From Colius striatus (lineage: Eukaryota; Chordata; Aves; Coliiformes; Coliidae), in NCBI RefSeq assembly GCF_028858725.1, contig NC_084772.1:13213048-13277047 (forward strand): a stretch of 64,000 bases of DNA, given 5' to 3'. This document shows, piece by piece, positions 25,201-38,900 of the stretch. Position numbers and translations under genes: made by a program. The notes beneath the pieces were generated by a model. That model was not told where the DNA came from. It searched no databases and saw nothing but the letters and a program-made list of their open reading frames with translations. Positions within the stretch are counted from its first letter, which is position 1; every line of letters begins with the position of its first letter.

Positions 25201-28200
25201 GGTCTCCTAGAATAAACTGACATGGATTTTGTGAAATGTGAAATCTTCTACAGCCAACACTGAGTATCTAAAGTAACAACAACTGCCAAACAGTTGTACA
25301 AAAAAAGCTTTCTATAGAGAATAAAACTGTAAATCTTCAGGAATCACAAAGAATATGTTCATTATCAGCACTCAACTGTGCCAGTGAGAAGGTCAAAGTA
25401 TCACAGAGATGTGTAAATAGACAGCAGGTGTGACTTACAAAGATAATGGTGGAGGAAGAGACAATTACCTTGATTTTGTACCTCAGCCCAGTCCAGTGGC
25501 ACTGGAGGCTTTCTTTTCCTCCACAGTTTATCCATTGTTAGCAGATATCTAATGTCATCTTTGAAAAGCTAAGAAACATTTAAGAAAAAAATCCACCATA
25601 AAACTCATTAAAACAGAGGGGAAAAAAAGGACTCTCTTGTTTCATCTGCTGAGAGATCAGCATTACATTGATGATGTTTTGCTTGTCTCCTTGAAAATAT
25701 TTTCAAACACAGAAATAAAAATTAAATTCCACAGGGAAAAAAACCAACTAGATTTGAAATACTTCTTATTCCCCATTCTCTAACACTTATTGCATAAAGC
25801 AGACAAGCTCTGATTAACCTGAGGTGCAGTAAAGTTAAAATCAAGAAAACAAAAATCCAAACACTGGGTTCACGTGCCTACTGAAGCCATCACTACAGCT
25901 TTCTGTATACTCTCCTTGCAATATCCTTACCTACATGCCAATGAATTCCCAAAGTAAAGTTATTACCCCTTATCAACATTACATTTTGTACTCATTTCCA
26001 CTATTTTACCACTTTCAGCAACTATTTGAAGGAAAACTCCTAAATCAGTTTGTATAATCAGGCTCTGGCATGAGAAAATAAACAAAAGATGACTGATAGC
26101 TTTCTGATCCACTGGTTCTGCCCAGTGATTTCTCCTACAGAAATCAAGTTTACCTTTTAATATCAAAAGTAACTTGAATGAAGTTATTCTGTACAGTATA
26201 GACAGCTGCTTAAGCCAAGCTGCTGTACAGATGAAGGTGGAATGTTGTAAAACAAGCAAATGTTGTAAAAGACCGACCCTACAGCAAGATTGGTGGAAGT
26301 CATAACATAATTGCATAATTGCTAGCTAGGCATTAAGGGTCCAAACTGGGTTTTGGCTTAACTTTAAAGCATCTCATACACTTCAAATTAAGACAATTAT
26401 TGGGGGTAAGGAAGATACCTTAGTAAAAAGTTTAACTGGATCGTATCCAGTTGATTTAGCCCATTCCTTAGTTGAAACACGTTTGATCTCACCATCTTCA
26501 TTGGATGCTCGTGCTCTGGCTTCTGCTTCTGCTGGCTCCCCTATTAATAAAGTGTTGACCAATATTTTAATTCACAAAAAGGAAAATCACATCCAAATAT
26601 TTCCCCTAGTCAGTAACCAAAACTATGAAGGGACCATAAACCAGCTTTACTGCAGCCAACAAATCAGACACAGTGCAACTACTACTGTTTGCTTCTCCAA
26701 CTGCAACTCACCACTTTAACTGGATGTCACTTAATTCCTTCATTGGTAGAATCAGTGAACAATTGTTTCCTATTAAGTTTCTCCACATAACCTTGCAATT
26801 GCAGAAGTGCCTAACCGTTCCCTTTCAGTAGTCTTTTTGCTTGGATAAAGAGTCTTAAGTTCAGTTCAAATTTTAAAACAAAAAAATTCTGTCTCCTACC
26901 TCTGGTTATATAAACAAGAAAATGCCATGCATACAGCTTTGTATCCATTTTATGTTTCTTTTCCAGTCACATCCAGCAATTGCTATCATGATTCCTAATA
27001 AGCAGCAGGTTCATATTTTCATAAAACTATCTATTAATATCTTGACACAATGAGAAAAATCAACTCAGAGACCATCATTTTATATGTAAATTTATGAATG
27101 CTTCCCACAATGAATGCTTTCACAAATGTATCATTTCATATTCATCTGCACAAAACCTACCTAATGTCTCACTGCCCAGTCATTCTGTATTGTCAAGCTT
27201 TCTACTACTTTTCACTGCTAGTCTTCATCTTTATTCTGAGTGACTTTGCTTAATCATGTTTGCTGAACATCCCCAGTCTGAGACACTCCTCTAAAAAGCA
27301 TTTATCTGTCATTTAAGCAGTTTGACCATTCCAGGATCATCCTTTTTCTCCCCATGTCTACATAGCTCCTTCAGGCACCTCTCAAGAAGTTTTCGAGGGT
27401 GCTCTGCAGATTCAAACCAGCACAAACCAGACAAGCTTGTCCAGAAATTTGCTGATTCCTTTAAAAGACCTGCAGAGTCACCCAGTGCGTGACTTCCCTC
27501 TACAAAGGCTGTGCAGACTCTTCCCCAATATACCACGTATGAGCACTCATTCTGAACGGCATTATCACGACAGTCAGTTTGCTCACTACAGACATGAGGC
27601 TACAGCTCAGGCCTTCCTTTAACTGCCCTGGTATCTTTGTTTAAGTAACTGGCATTGTGTCTGCTGCCTTGCAATTACTGCAGCATCCAGTTGCTTTAAG
27701 TGAATCTATATGCCACTCTTTTAAGACTCAGCTATTTAATTTTGCACTTCCTATAGGAACAACCTGTCAAGTGATCACCATCTGACATTCAGGGAACCTG
27801 TGGAATTGGAGGGTCCTCTAAGCTCCCTCTCCCAAGCCCATTCATCTATAAAAGGATCAAAAACTGCTTATTCACCTTCACTGTAACTATGGTTACTGTC
27901 TTTACAGAAAAATACTGAATAGCTAAAAAAAGAAATAAATAAAATCACTCACAATAGGCCTATTTCCTATGTAGATTAACACTGAAGGTTTGGGCTAGAA
28001 GAGTTCAAACATAATACTTCCCATATTTCCTTGCAATCTCCCATCTAGGATTGGAAAATGCAGAGTGGCTACAAATATCCGTCAGTTCTTAAGACAAACC
28101 TCTGAGCTGCACAGAAGGAAGTGCTATAATCCAGATCTATAGGGGAGAAAAAGTCACCCTGGGAAGACCAGATACATTTAATTTGCACTTGAAGCTCACT

Positions 28201-31200
28201 TTTCACTTTAAGCTTCTGTGCATACAGGGAAGATCATCTGCTGCAGATGACACAAGTCTCCAAACAGACACAAGTCTACAGACCCAAACTGTATACCACA
28301 CACCTGGCTGTGTTAACTGGAACTTTAAGATTGTGAGTGCATCGCCTGTGTTCCTCCCAGATGTTCTACCCATACTACCTAAGGACAACTAGTGAATGGC
28401 AATGACCCATCTTACACTGTATTAAAAAGTTTTCCCCAGCAGCTGAAGTAATCATTTTAATGCTGTAGGCTGCCCACAAGGGCCACAGTCCTGACAGTTG
28501 AAACTATTAAATCACTGTCATTTTGAAGAGTATTTCTTGCACATTTTCCATGCAAAAACCTCTGGTATGCACTATGCATCAAGTTAACTACAAAACACTG
28601 AAATTGTTTCAAACAGAAGTATGACAGAGCTACATATGCATGGTGTACACAAAGGTCTGTAAGGGAAAGTGCTGTTAGCACATTCAAAACTCTTGTAGTC
28701 CAAGGGGAGAGTAAATGGAATCCTCATAAAGGAAAATGGAGCTGAACAATCTGACCTTAAGATATGTATAGAAACAAATCACAATCTTTGAAAGAGACCA
28801 TTTCAGTAACAGGGAAAACTACCAGATAATATCACACTCACAAGCAGCCTCAGGGTCAGCTCTGTCAGGAGAGACTTCTTGATCAGCATCTTCTTCTCCA
28901 AACAACTGGCTATAGAATGATTTAAGAACAACAACACAGCACTAGAATTTCATCTTATTTGGTTAAGGGGTGAAATATTTGCTAATGGATATATATCCAG
29001 TTTAGGATTCTTGCTATCAGAGAGTCACTTCATACATTGCTTTTTAAATTGTTGGGACTTGTCACACATGGACTGAACAGAGGATGTCCAATACAAAAAT
29101 GAATTTAGCAAAACAATTCTGTGTAACAATGATTCACCTAGTGTTCTACTTATACTGTAGTACTAAATGCATTGCTTATAACTCTCCAACACCCCAGCAA
29201 ATGTTCCATCTGTTAGTACATGCACTAAACTGAAAAATGTGTTAACTGTTCAAAAGCGAACAATAAAGTAACTTCAACCTACACTGCTGTGCCAAACTGC
29301 CAGAATGTCTGTGATACTGGAGCAAGGCCTAGGTACCAATCAACCGTACATCTTTACCTCAAAAGCAGAAGAACCCACCCCAAAGAAGCCATCCCAAAAT
29401 CCAGGACAAAGAACTGGAGGTTTTTGCAAGAACTAATTAAAAAAAGGAGAAGTGCGTGTCTACTTGATTTCTCTCCCTCTAGCTTTAGAAACTAGAAGAG
29501 TCAAGCACAGTACCTATTTTTTTTAGATCCACTTACTTGAACAAATACTTAGCCCACACAATGCAATGAATAGGTTCCGATGGCGTGTTTCGGATTGTGC
29601 AGCCTGGAAAAGTCTTCTGAGTTGGTTTAGGATGACATTCATAACATTCTGTCACTCCCTGGTGAAACGTGAAATATTTACTTGTCACACTGTGAAGGCT
29701 ACTGACAGTACATGCTATTACCAGATGAACTGTAACTGTATCTCAAAACACCCAACTCCAGTTGTTTAAAATAGCCAATGATTTAAACTCAAAGCAACAA
29801 GAGTAATACACAACCTAACCTTTTTAATAACTGTTACTTGTCCAAGGTAGCCTGCAGTTCCACTCTCTATGAGAGGAACATCAGCAGCCAGACACATCCT
29901 GTTCACATGGTTACGCGCAGCTGCAAATCAAGACGTTTTGAAAAAAAATGTGAATAATTACGAAAAAAAATATTACTTTGCCAAATTCAAACTAGTGTCC
30001 TGTGCAAACACTTATATGTAATGTGTCTTATTTCATTATAGATAACTCTGCTTTTGTCACAAAGTCAATTTTCTAATTAATCTGCCTTATTTCACTATAG
30101 ATAACTCTGTCACAAAGTCAATTTTCTAATTAGCACTACATATATCAACACTAGTAAATATGGCAAACTCAGCTGAAGTTATGTATGTACAGACAGTGCT
30201 CGTCAGTTCCCATAAAGCAACAACACAGCAATTAATGTTTACTTTCAAAACACCTGTAAAAGTACTAACTACCCTTTCAAGTTTCCAGTGAAGCACACAA
30301 GCATTAGTCAAACTACAGATGGGTTAAGAGGATACTTGTTATATAACTGACATTGCAGAAATACTAAGAGTAGAATACATTACAAGTTTTGTTTCTAGGA
30401 ACAAGCAACAGTGCTTTCATCTCCAATAAAAAAATCATAGTGAAAACTTCACCTCTGTTATCCAGAGCATTCATAACCAAGGTAAACTGGCGGAAGAACT
30501 CTACGTTATAGTCAGGGCTACAGAAAAGAAAAACAATACTCAAAATGGCACGTTGTTTGTTATTATGCCACAACAGAAACTATACACATGCAAAGGCTGG
30601 GCTGATGTTCGTGTGGTAACTTACACATATTACAAATTTACTGCTAGTCTCTAACTGCCCCATTTATCTTCTGCCCATTTTAAAGCTGGGTGAAAGCATG
30701 AATTCTATGCTGCTAGAAGGAAGATATTGCAATTAGTACTGATTGACCAATGAAAGAGGCAGATAACACAAAAGTGATTATACCACTCTGACCTAATGAG
30801 TAAATTGGCTAAGCTGTGGCAACCGACCTTAAAACCATCAGCTGAGGCTAAAACGTGCACACTGTAATTACCACAGCTCATCAGATTGGTGATAGTTCAT
30901 TATACTGTGATAGCTCGATTGGTTTTGATTGTGCCTCCATATCTTACGAGCCAAGACATGGGAACTGAAAATCTTGACACTTTAGTATCTTTACATTGCA
31001 TTTCTCTGATTTAAAAAAAGAAGGTGGCAAAGAAGAGAGAGTAAAGAGGAAACAGGATTAATGGTTTTACAGTTTCAGAAGGATGCAATGAGTCAGAGTT
31101 TCAGTAGCTAAAAGCAACACCAGAATTCAAGCCTTAATATTACAGAACATTCTATGATTCTATGAATATCGACTTTTAAGAAACCAAACAAATATAAACT

Positions 31201-34200
31201 AAACCATAGGAAACAGCTAATGAAAGTCTACATAATCTTGTTCTCTACTTATTGGTTATGGATCATAAGGACTAAGTTTTAACAGTTCGGGGCATATATA
31301 AATGATACTCACATTATACACACACAAACAACTTAATTTTTTTGATCACAGACTCAACATTCACATTTTTTTTAATCTAATTATTGCTCAAGACATCAAG
31401 GTATCCTTACAGTGTAGAAACTTAGACAGTAAATGTTGCTACTAAAACTAGAAATAGACAGAAGCAAATAACTACAGCTTACTACCAGAGCTTAAGAACA
31501 CTCACGTAAAATCCCCACTCCCACTTAGGTGTGTGGTAGTCTCAATTTACAGTTATTTCTTCTTACTGTGGAAGCTTTGTAAAGTATCTTAAAGCACACC
31601 ACTGTGGCAGTTAAATAACACAGTACTTGCAAATCAAAACATGTAATTAGAGCTTAAAACCAAACATACTTCATGATGCTATCATGGTAAGCTATAATAT
31701 TAGCTTCTGGATAAAACTGTAACACGCTTTCCTTGGCAACCTAGAAATAAAGAAAAACAAGAAAAACCACACTTATTATTTCTTCCTCAAGAACACTCTG
31801 GATCAAGAAGACTCCGTATCAGTTGAGTATCAAGTCAGGTGACTACTTTAAAAGATTTTAAACCTTTGATAATGAAATGCTGTGGATAGCCACGATCAAC
31901 CAATCAACATTTACTTCTCCACAACACAAACGAAATTTTTACATGCTTACAACAATGTCCGTAAGATAGTCAAAGCTCAAGTCTCAGTACTTTTTCTCAC
32001 CTGTGATTTTGATCTTCCAACATGTTTCTTTTGAAACAAAAACTGCCTGTTGAGATTGCTGACATCGATAGTGTCCAAATCAATCTATAAACACACACAA
32101 GACAGACATTTCACTTTTACAGAAACAAAAGAAACAAAATCTTTAACACAGATTAAAACAAACATGATTGACCAAAACGCATAAACTTTGCGGACTCTTC
32201 TTCAGACCTGAATACAGGTGTTACATCTGCACTACAAAACTGCAGAATCACAAACGATCACCTTATCTTCTTCAGGAATTTTAAATAACTATTAGCAACA
32301 GAATTGTATGTCAAAAATTAAGGGCTACATGACAACACGCTTCTGAAGAAAGAGTCCCTACTAAAAATGCATATGAGTTTTGAGATACGTATGCACAGCA
32401 ATTAGTAGAAAGTCAACAGATTGTGCTATTGACTGTAGGACAAAGATGTTAGTGAGAATTCATCAGGAGCAGAGCACATAAGCTGAGAGAGCAGAGATAA
32501 GTCTGAGTGAGGCTCTCAGCAGGCCAGGCTTTTCTCGCACAAGAATACTTGAGACCATTAGGCCTAACAGAAGCTTCAATCTAACTAAGAATGACCAGAA
32601 TGTAACAGTTCTCTTATTTTAATAACTTTTACACTGCTCCCATTCTATTAAGTTAGAAGGAGAGACCTCAGAACTTCCTATCTATTCAAGTTCTTAATTC
32701 AGATTTGGATTTTGAGTAATTTGGTTTTGCTCCTGAGGACAACGGCACTGCTTTTCAACAAAGTACACTTAACGAAATCGCATATTTGTGAGTTGTCCGA
32801 TATTCAAAATTACTCACCAATAGCATAAAAAGCATTTCCAGGTATTTAAGTTTCTTAGTATTTCAGAACCAAGGAAACTCCTCAGTAAAATCACAAAAGA
32901 AATTTCTTTTCCTAATAGCAAATTTCAATGTTATCAAAACGTTACTGTCTTCCATAAAACGCTGCCAATGATATTTTTAAACGGAGATGGCCCTGATCCA
33001 ACATGTACTTAAGTTAATGGAGTCCAAACAAGTCAGCATTGAAAGATAGTACCAAAAAAAGAAAATCAAACTATAGTAAGTGAACAAATAGGCATACTCC
33101 AATGAGATTTATGCCCAATGACTAACTAGAAAATCAGGAGATATTGAACTTGCTCCATTTTATCAGACTGCAGTACATAAATGACATAGAAAGGTAGCAA
33201 AAGAAAAAAAGAGGGGAAAAACAGTGCAGAAAAAGTAGGCTTCCACTTTTCTGCACATGTTTATTGTTACAATGTTAAAACTGGTTAGGTTCTCAGTGGT
33301 AAACTAAAATCAAAAGGACATTTTAGAATTAAACTTACGAGTGTTATTTTAAACTGTAAGTTTAAAAAGTGTTCCATCATAAAGGCCTGAGTTGTATGAA
33401 GTTTTATGGCAAACCAGTAGCTGTACAGTTCTACAAGCTGACATCATTTTAGGTAACAACTGTTTCTAATACGTTCTGCTCAACAAGTCTGACTGTGAAA
33501 TCCAACTTCTTACAACTTGCGACACAAGACTCTCAGACATGACTCCTGCCCAGACACACAAAAGTAAAAATGTATTTAAGGAAACAGATCCATGCTCCAG
33601 CAGGATCGGTACCTTGTTTCTTAAAACCTTATGCTTTTCATAGCTACAACAAGAAATTAATAAAGGTCTGGACACAGAGTTCTCTATGCCACCTTCATTA
33701 CCATCCTCTCTTTTCAGCTCTTCCTCTATACATTCAAAGACCAGTATCAGGAAGCAAAAGTGAAAGCAACAGCCCGCGGGAAGCTGCCGTGACCGGACTT
33801 ATAAGACTGACAGCTTTACAACTCGGTAACTGCAAATACAGTTTAACTCCCACGTATTTTGTTTTTCCATCACCGGACCATTATCCGCAGCACTAGCAAA
33901 GGAGGCACTAAGCAAAACTCAAGACTTTTAACGAGCAATCGCTGAGCAGCAAACATGGCACACGGCTGCTTCCCAGGAGATTACATCCATGGGCCCCCAG
34001 AGAGGCGCAGCCACCCCTCCGCCGACCGACGGCTGGCCCCGCCGCTGCCCCATGAACGCGGCCCGGCCTCCGTGGGGGCCGCCCGCCTGCTCCCGGCGCT
34101 CTCTCCAGCAGCAGGCACGGCGGCCACGCAGCTCCGGGCGGCCCGCGGGAGGACAACCCGTCCGAGGCGGGGGCGCGGATGGCGCCGGCGGGCCGCGGCC

Positions 34201-34615
34201 CCTCAGCGGCGGAGCCCGCCCCCGGCGGCAGGGGCGGCGCGGCGCCGCAGCCTCGCCCGGCAGCTTTGGCGGGCCGGGAGCAGTTTGAAAACACGCAGAC
34301 AATGCGGCGGGCGGGAGGGGCCGCGCCGCCACAGCGCCCCCGCGCCCGCCGCCCCTCAGGCCCGCTTCCCGCTCCCCGCCCCGCGCTCCCCTCCCCGCCT
34401 CGGCCTGCGCCGCGCCGCCGCCCGCCGGCCCCCTCCTCCTCCTCCTCCTCCGCCCCGGCCCCGGCCCGCACCACGTCGATGTTGCTGAAGCCGGTGAGCA
34501 CCAGGTCCTTGAGCAGCTCGCAGCCGATGCCGCCGGCTCCCACCACCAAGAGCCGCGCCTGGGCCACGGCCTCCGCCAGCTCGCTGCGCAAGGGGCCCGT
34601 CACCGGCGCGGACAT
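19211..34615 (-). CDS. UBA2: UBA2 (SAE2), SUMO-activating enzyme catalytic subunit, 17 exons, complete
   Basis: With SAE1, UBA2 adenylates SUMO using ATP, takes it as a thioester and passes it to UBC9, mainly in the nucleus. Exons: 34472-34615, 32001-32084, 31670-31740, 30453-30517, 29820-29920, 29537-29658, 28842-28909, 26419-26540, 25469-25568, 24763-24923, 23809-23902, 23601-23713, 22995-23150, 22358-22454, 21675-21780, 20773-20909, 19211-19392. They sum to 1923 bases, giving 640 aa, the human length. All introns are GT-AG and phases agree throughout. Visible landmarks are the nucleotide-binding GAGGIG (26-31), the catalytic Cys175 in [10 protein letters not shown] (human Cys173), and zinc-binding pairs C160/C163 and C441/C444. 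A ubiquitin-like domain sits at about 445-560. [10 protein letters not shown] segment, a basic RKRK...KRAR nuclear signal and the end IIALD follow. The start is taken at 34615 because the SELAEAVA helix lies just after it. Exon 1 ends at a less common GTGCGG donor. Confidence 0.97.
30027..30132. repeat. two-copy direct repeat in UBA2 intron
   Basis: Two adjacent near-identical copies, 30027-30079 and 30086-30132, each run from CTTATTTCA through ATAGATAACTCTG to CAAAGTCAATTTTCTAATTA. They differ by one T/C change and a six-base insertion (GCTTTT) in the left copy. It lies between UBA2 exons 4 and 5. This is a simple local duplication with no coding content. Confidence 0.85.
31149..31166 (+). 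repeat. CR1-like terminal octamer repeats
   Basis: The plus strand reads ATTCTATGATTCTATG, two perfect copies of the octamer that ends avian CR1 elements. The sequence to the left does not show a clear CR1 3'UTR, so this may be the last trace of a very degraded copy or a chance short repeat. It lies in a UBA2 intron. Confidence 0.4.
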
Positions 34616-35040
34616 GACGGCGGGGGAACAACAGCGGCGGCGCGCAGAGGGAGCAACTCCGCGCGGCTCTCCTCAGCCGGGCCGCACTCTGGACAGCGAG
34701 CCCGGGCGGGACCGGAGCGGCGAGCCCCCTCCCGCCTCGTCCGCAGCGCCCCCTGCCGCCTGGGAGGGCCTCGGCCCTTTCCCGCGCACCGCCCGGGAAC
34801 GCTGCGGCGCGGCCGGAGCTCGGGCGGGAGGGGGCTCCCCGCACCGCCGGTTCGAGCCCCGCGCCCGCCGCCGCCCGGGGCATGGCCGCAGCCCGGCCCT
34901 GTGAGGGCTGTGACTCGTGGGAACGCCGGCCCTCCCCTGCCTGCTGCAGCCGCCGGTGCGGCCGGAGATCGGCCCAGCAGCTGTGCGTTCTGGAGCAGGG
35001 GGCGGGCCGAGCCCCCCTGGGGAGCCAAGGCACCCTTCCC
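33770..35040. promoter_or_regulatory. CpG island promoter of UBA2
   Basis: A sharply bounded GC- and CpG-rich block covers UBA2 exon 1, the first about 0.7 kb of intron 1 and about 0.4 kb upstream of the ATG at 34615. It includes a (CCT)n run near 34433-34451, just inside intron 1. No TATA box is evident upstream, which suits a housekeeping CpG promoter. Transcription probably starts within a few hundred bases above 34615; the exact site cannot be read from sequence. Confidence 0.75.
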
Positions 35041-35945
35041 GGGATAACAATCGGCTTTTACACGTGTTAGCCTAAGGTCTCACGTCTGTGTGCTGACAGG
35101 GGAAGCTACCACTCTTCCTTAAAAAAGTACTTTTACACAGATCTTCCACCATTTTATACCCCCCTCCTTTCTTTTTAAATCTACACTTTTAGTGCGTTAA
35201 TTTATGCTGCAGCATTAAACTTGTACAAAAAGCTTTAAGGACACTTACTTAAATTACTCTGCCATCAAGTAAATTAAAATACTGTAATTTAGCTTAAACC
35301 AACAGGGAACTCCTCAGTAGAATTAAGGCTGTTTTAACTAAAGCAGCACAATTAGCCTGTGAGCACCAGATTGCAGTAAGAAGGCAGGAGCTGTACTGAC
35401 CCGACAAACCCTCCACCTTTTTCCCCATCCAAAGCAATGTGACTATCAGAGCTCATTTGGCCATGCAAATGTAACTAATCCTCTCTTGGAAAAGCACACA
35501 GGAAAGTGTCACCATAGGATGGCTGCAGTGACAGCAAGGCCCTTTCAGCCACTGCCCACCCAATTTCCAATCTGTGGTTAAAACAAAGCAGATCTGCTTT
35601 TAAAAATCACGCCTACATTAAGTTCTTTGCTGCTAATAGTTTCTAAAAACTGGATCCCATTTGGCTGATGAATGGTAACAGTATAATTAACTGCAAGAAA
35701 GCAACCTTTCTTTTTCACTCTCTTCCCCAAATGTTATGTAACTGCAACGATGAAACAATCTCTAGGCTTCAATTTCCACGTGTAACCAAAGTATGCAAGT
35801 CTTCTGTCATCATATTTCAGAGGCACACAATATACATTTCAATTGGTTATTCTTGCAAATAAGCACAATGTCGTCAAACTAATTTCATTTTTCACTACAT
35901 CTGAGGAAAACTCTGTTGCATAATTACACACCTTCACCTGTAGTA
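35041..35945. other. spacer between PDCD2L 3' end and UBA2 promoter
   Basis: About 0.9 kb of AT-rich DNA separates the PDCD2L cleavage region from the UBA2 CpG island. I recognise no gene, repeat or RNA in it. Both neighbours are transcribed leftward, so this is a short tandem-gene spacer. Confidence 0.65.
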
Positions 35946-35990
35946 AAAAAACAAACCCAACAGGCTTTCATTTATGAGGAGAAACATCAA

Positions 35991-35996
35991 TTTATT
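35991..35996 (-). other. PDCD2L: PDCD2L polyadenylation signal overlapping its stop codon
   Basis: The minus strand reads AATAAA across the end of the reading frame (…LFK-stop, AAA-TAA-A), so the signal shares bases with the TAA stop at 35992-35994. About 25-50 bases farther on is a strong GU/U-rich stretch (35941-35963). Together these predict a 3'UTR of only about 20 bases. No second AATAAA of comparable quality lies close by. Confidence 0.65.
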
Positions 35997-38900
35997 TAAA
36001 TAACCTCTGATCTGGGTCTTCTTGTACAAAAACAAATTCTTCAAGAGGGGTTTTGTTATTTGCTGGCCAACAGCTTCTCTCACATGTGTAAACTATAGCA
36101 GTTCCAAACTCCACTGACAGATCTAAAAATAAAGCAATACAGGTATATAATGCAAAGGTATGAAAAATGACACCATCAGGAGCTATTGCTTATTGCTATA
36201 CTTCAATCTTTACCAATTCAGAAAGTATTTTTTCACCCTCAGTTGTCTATGTACACAGCATTTTCTGGATTTAAAGCAAGCTGACTCAGAATGTTCAAAG
36301 AGCTTCTGCAATCTTATCTGACAGTATTTATTATTTTCCAAGGCCACGTTTAAGAGGCAATAAAGACAAATTACTCCCGAGGTTATGGAATTATTTACAC
36401 TGCTGTTAATTAAAGTTCACTAGTGAGCAAATGAAGTTGCAATCACAATCCCCATAAACCAGAGTTGTATCTTTGGCTTAGCAAAACCTATAATGGAAAC
36501 AGAGGAGATTCTATATAAGATCGTCACAGTGGTTAAGCTCATCAGTGCATGTGGTTTGCAAGACAACCCAAACTGCAGTTCACTAAACTTGACCAAGAAA
36601 GGGGACTGTTTCTAGTATTCATTCATTCAGCTAAGTCAAAGGTCAACACCTGAATCACTCTGGAGCATGCTGACCAGCGCTGGCATGAGCTGAAATTCAA
36701 ATACTCTGTTGCTTCCACAGTTACTGCAGGCTGGAATGCCTTTGTCAATGTTGGCTGGAGGACACGTTATGAATAAAGGCTGGCCACCCCGAGAGTATCT
36801 AAGAGAAGAAAGAAAAAAAGTATTCACTTTTAAATTTAGATTTCATGGGCAAACATACAGTGGCAACAGTGTTCAGGATGCTCAGAAACATCTGCTTGAA
36901 TTAATAAACATTGTTATGAGCTAGAATCACTGCCTAAGCTTCAGATGAGCCATTAAACAAAGAATAAAGACACAGAGGGGGAAATACTTGGAAGGTCAAC
37001 ACTTGGAAAAAAGCTAGATTTAAAGGAGATAAATGCTTTGAATTGTTATCTCCAAAATACACCATACCCCACTCAGTTAAGCAAACTACATTTTCCTGAA
37101 TAGTAGAATCCTGGCCAGTGGTAGTTAAAGATGCTCAACATTGAACCACTGGAGTTATTTCACAGATGATGTCTTATTTGTAATAGCTATCAGAGCTTCA
37201 CTACTAGCAGGGAACTATGATCAAAGACAGCTTCCACTGAACACCAAGCAGGGGACTCCGTGCCTTGCTGAAAGATCAACAGAGATTTGACAGCCCAGGA
37301 GAAACGGGTCCAACAAGCACACTCACAATACACACGAAGGGAAAAGAGAGGGCTGCAGAAAGACTGTAGCTAGTGATAGTCATAGGGATCAGCAGAGGTG
37401 ATGTTTTAGAAGAACAGAAAATTCAAAGACCATAAGACTCCAAAGTGACAGATACAGTGAAAAAGAGTTGTCTGAAAATCTTCCATGCACTCCTCATTAG
37501 TACATTTTCTGTATAATCTTTGATAGATAATTAATGGAAGCTTCTAGTATCTCGTATTATCTGCATAACCACATAATAAGATTACCTTCAAACTTTAGCT
37601 CCTCCTCAAAAAGGTACCAGTTAATTCCACAAGGTTCTGGACACTTGATAAACAAAGGTCCTGTCACTACAATGAGACAGCTTGACCAGATAGGTCACAC
37701 TACCCTCTCTGGAACAAAGATGTTAAACGCTAACACTTGGTATGATCCATGAATATCATGAGCATTATCTGGTACTATGAATAATTTATGAGTTGAACTC
37801 TTTGTCATACTTTCATTCAGAATTAACTCTTCCTTTGGGAAAGTAGCTGCTCTGAGGTTAAATCTGCTTTTGTTCTAGGAAAAGCAACAGATTTACAAGA
37901 ACTGAAGACTGCAGAGTCCTAAGGGGTAATCACAATAAGCTGCAGAAGAACTCTGGCTTTAAAATAAGTAATTTCTTACTTCAGTAAGATCTCAAGGACT
38001 GAGACACAAGCAATTGCAATAAAGCTACAAAACTGCAGAAGAGCAGACAGCTTTGGCAATCTATCACAACAACATACCACTGCTTGTTACACTTCCACCT
38101 CAAAACTGTCTCTTAAAAACCTCTATGCTTAGATTTGCATGAATCGTCAAAGACAGTCTGGGTCAGTTCTCATCAGGTCTCTGACAGCCAGTTCTGGGGT
38201 CTCTGATCCTGCTTTGCTTCTCATCTACTTATACTTTGTATAAAAAAGCCCATCTAGGGATTGAAGTCTGACCACACAAGCCTGGAAACAGCCCTCTTAG
38301 TTTCTTGTTGTTAAAAACCAAAAATACACATCTATTTCCAATAAAATGGTTTATTTTGATGTACTAACAACTCACGTCTATGATCTGTATCTGCCTGTTA
38401 CAACCAGATGATCAGCTTACCTTAGAATCTGTTCCTGACACACAGATATTCTTTTCATAAATTTATGGAACGTGTGGTCCCTGCCTTTGACCTCACTCTT
38501 CTCATACTTTTCATTACCGTCTTCACCTGCAAAACTATAAGAAACAAAATGACCAGTAAGGTTTTCAGTACAGTATGCATGGCTTTAAATAAACAATGGT
38601 TACTACACATTCAAAGTAAACTATAATAAGTACACTGAAAAACTTATACATGTTAAATTAAGAGCAACTCCTGTTAGAGGTTGCAAGTGAGTATTTTGCT
38701 TCTAGTTCTTTGGTTTCTGCTGGCTTACAATTACGAACAGCATTTCAAACTACCACATGAGATTGAAATCCACCAGACATCTGTTTATTCCTTTACAAAA
38801 ATAATTCTTTTAGGAATTTCCCAGAAGTTTTGTTAGTTTTTAAATGATGAGGTTGTCTTTTTACACTTTGAATTAAATATACTTAAAAAAGCTATGATTC

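Noticed and set aside
27309-27536. Minus-strand open frame in the intron between UBA2 exons 7 and 8
   Set aside because: It is short, matches no family known to me, and UBA2 exons 7 and 8 splice in phase around it.
33908-34471. Continuation of UBA2 exon 1 as a 235-residue protein
   Set aside because: After residue 48 the frame turns into GC-rich low-complexity sequence. The real continuation [15 protein letters not shown] is found in exon 2 at 32001-32084 and joins in phase at the GTGCGG donor.
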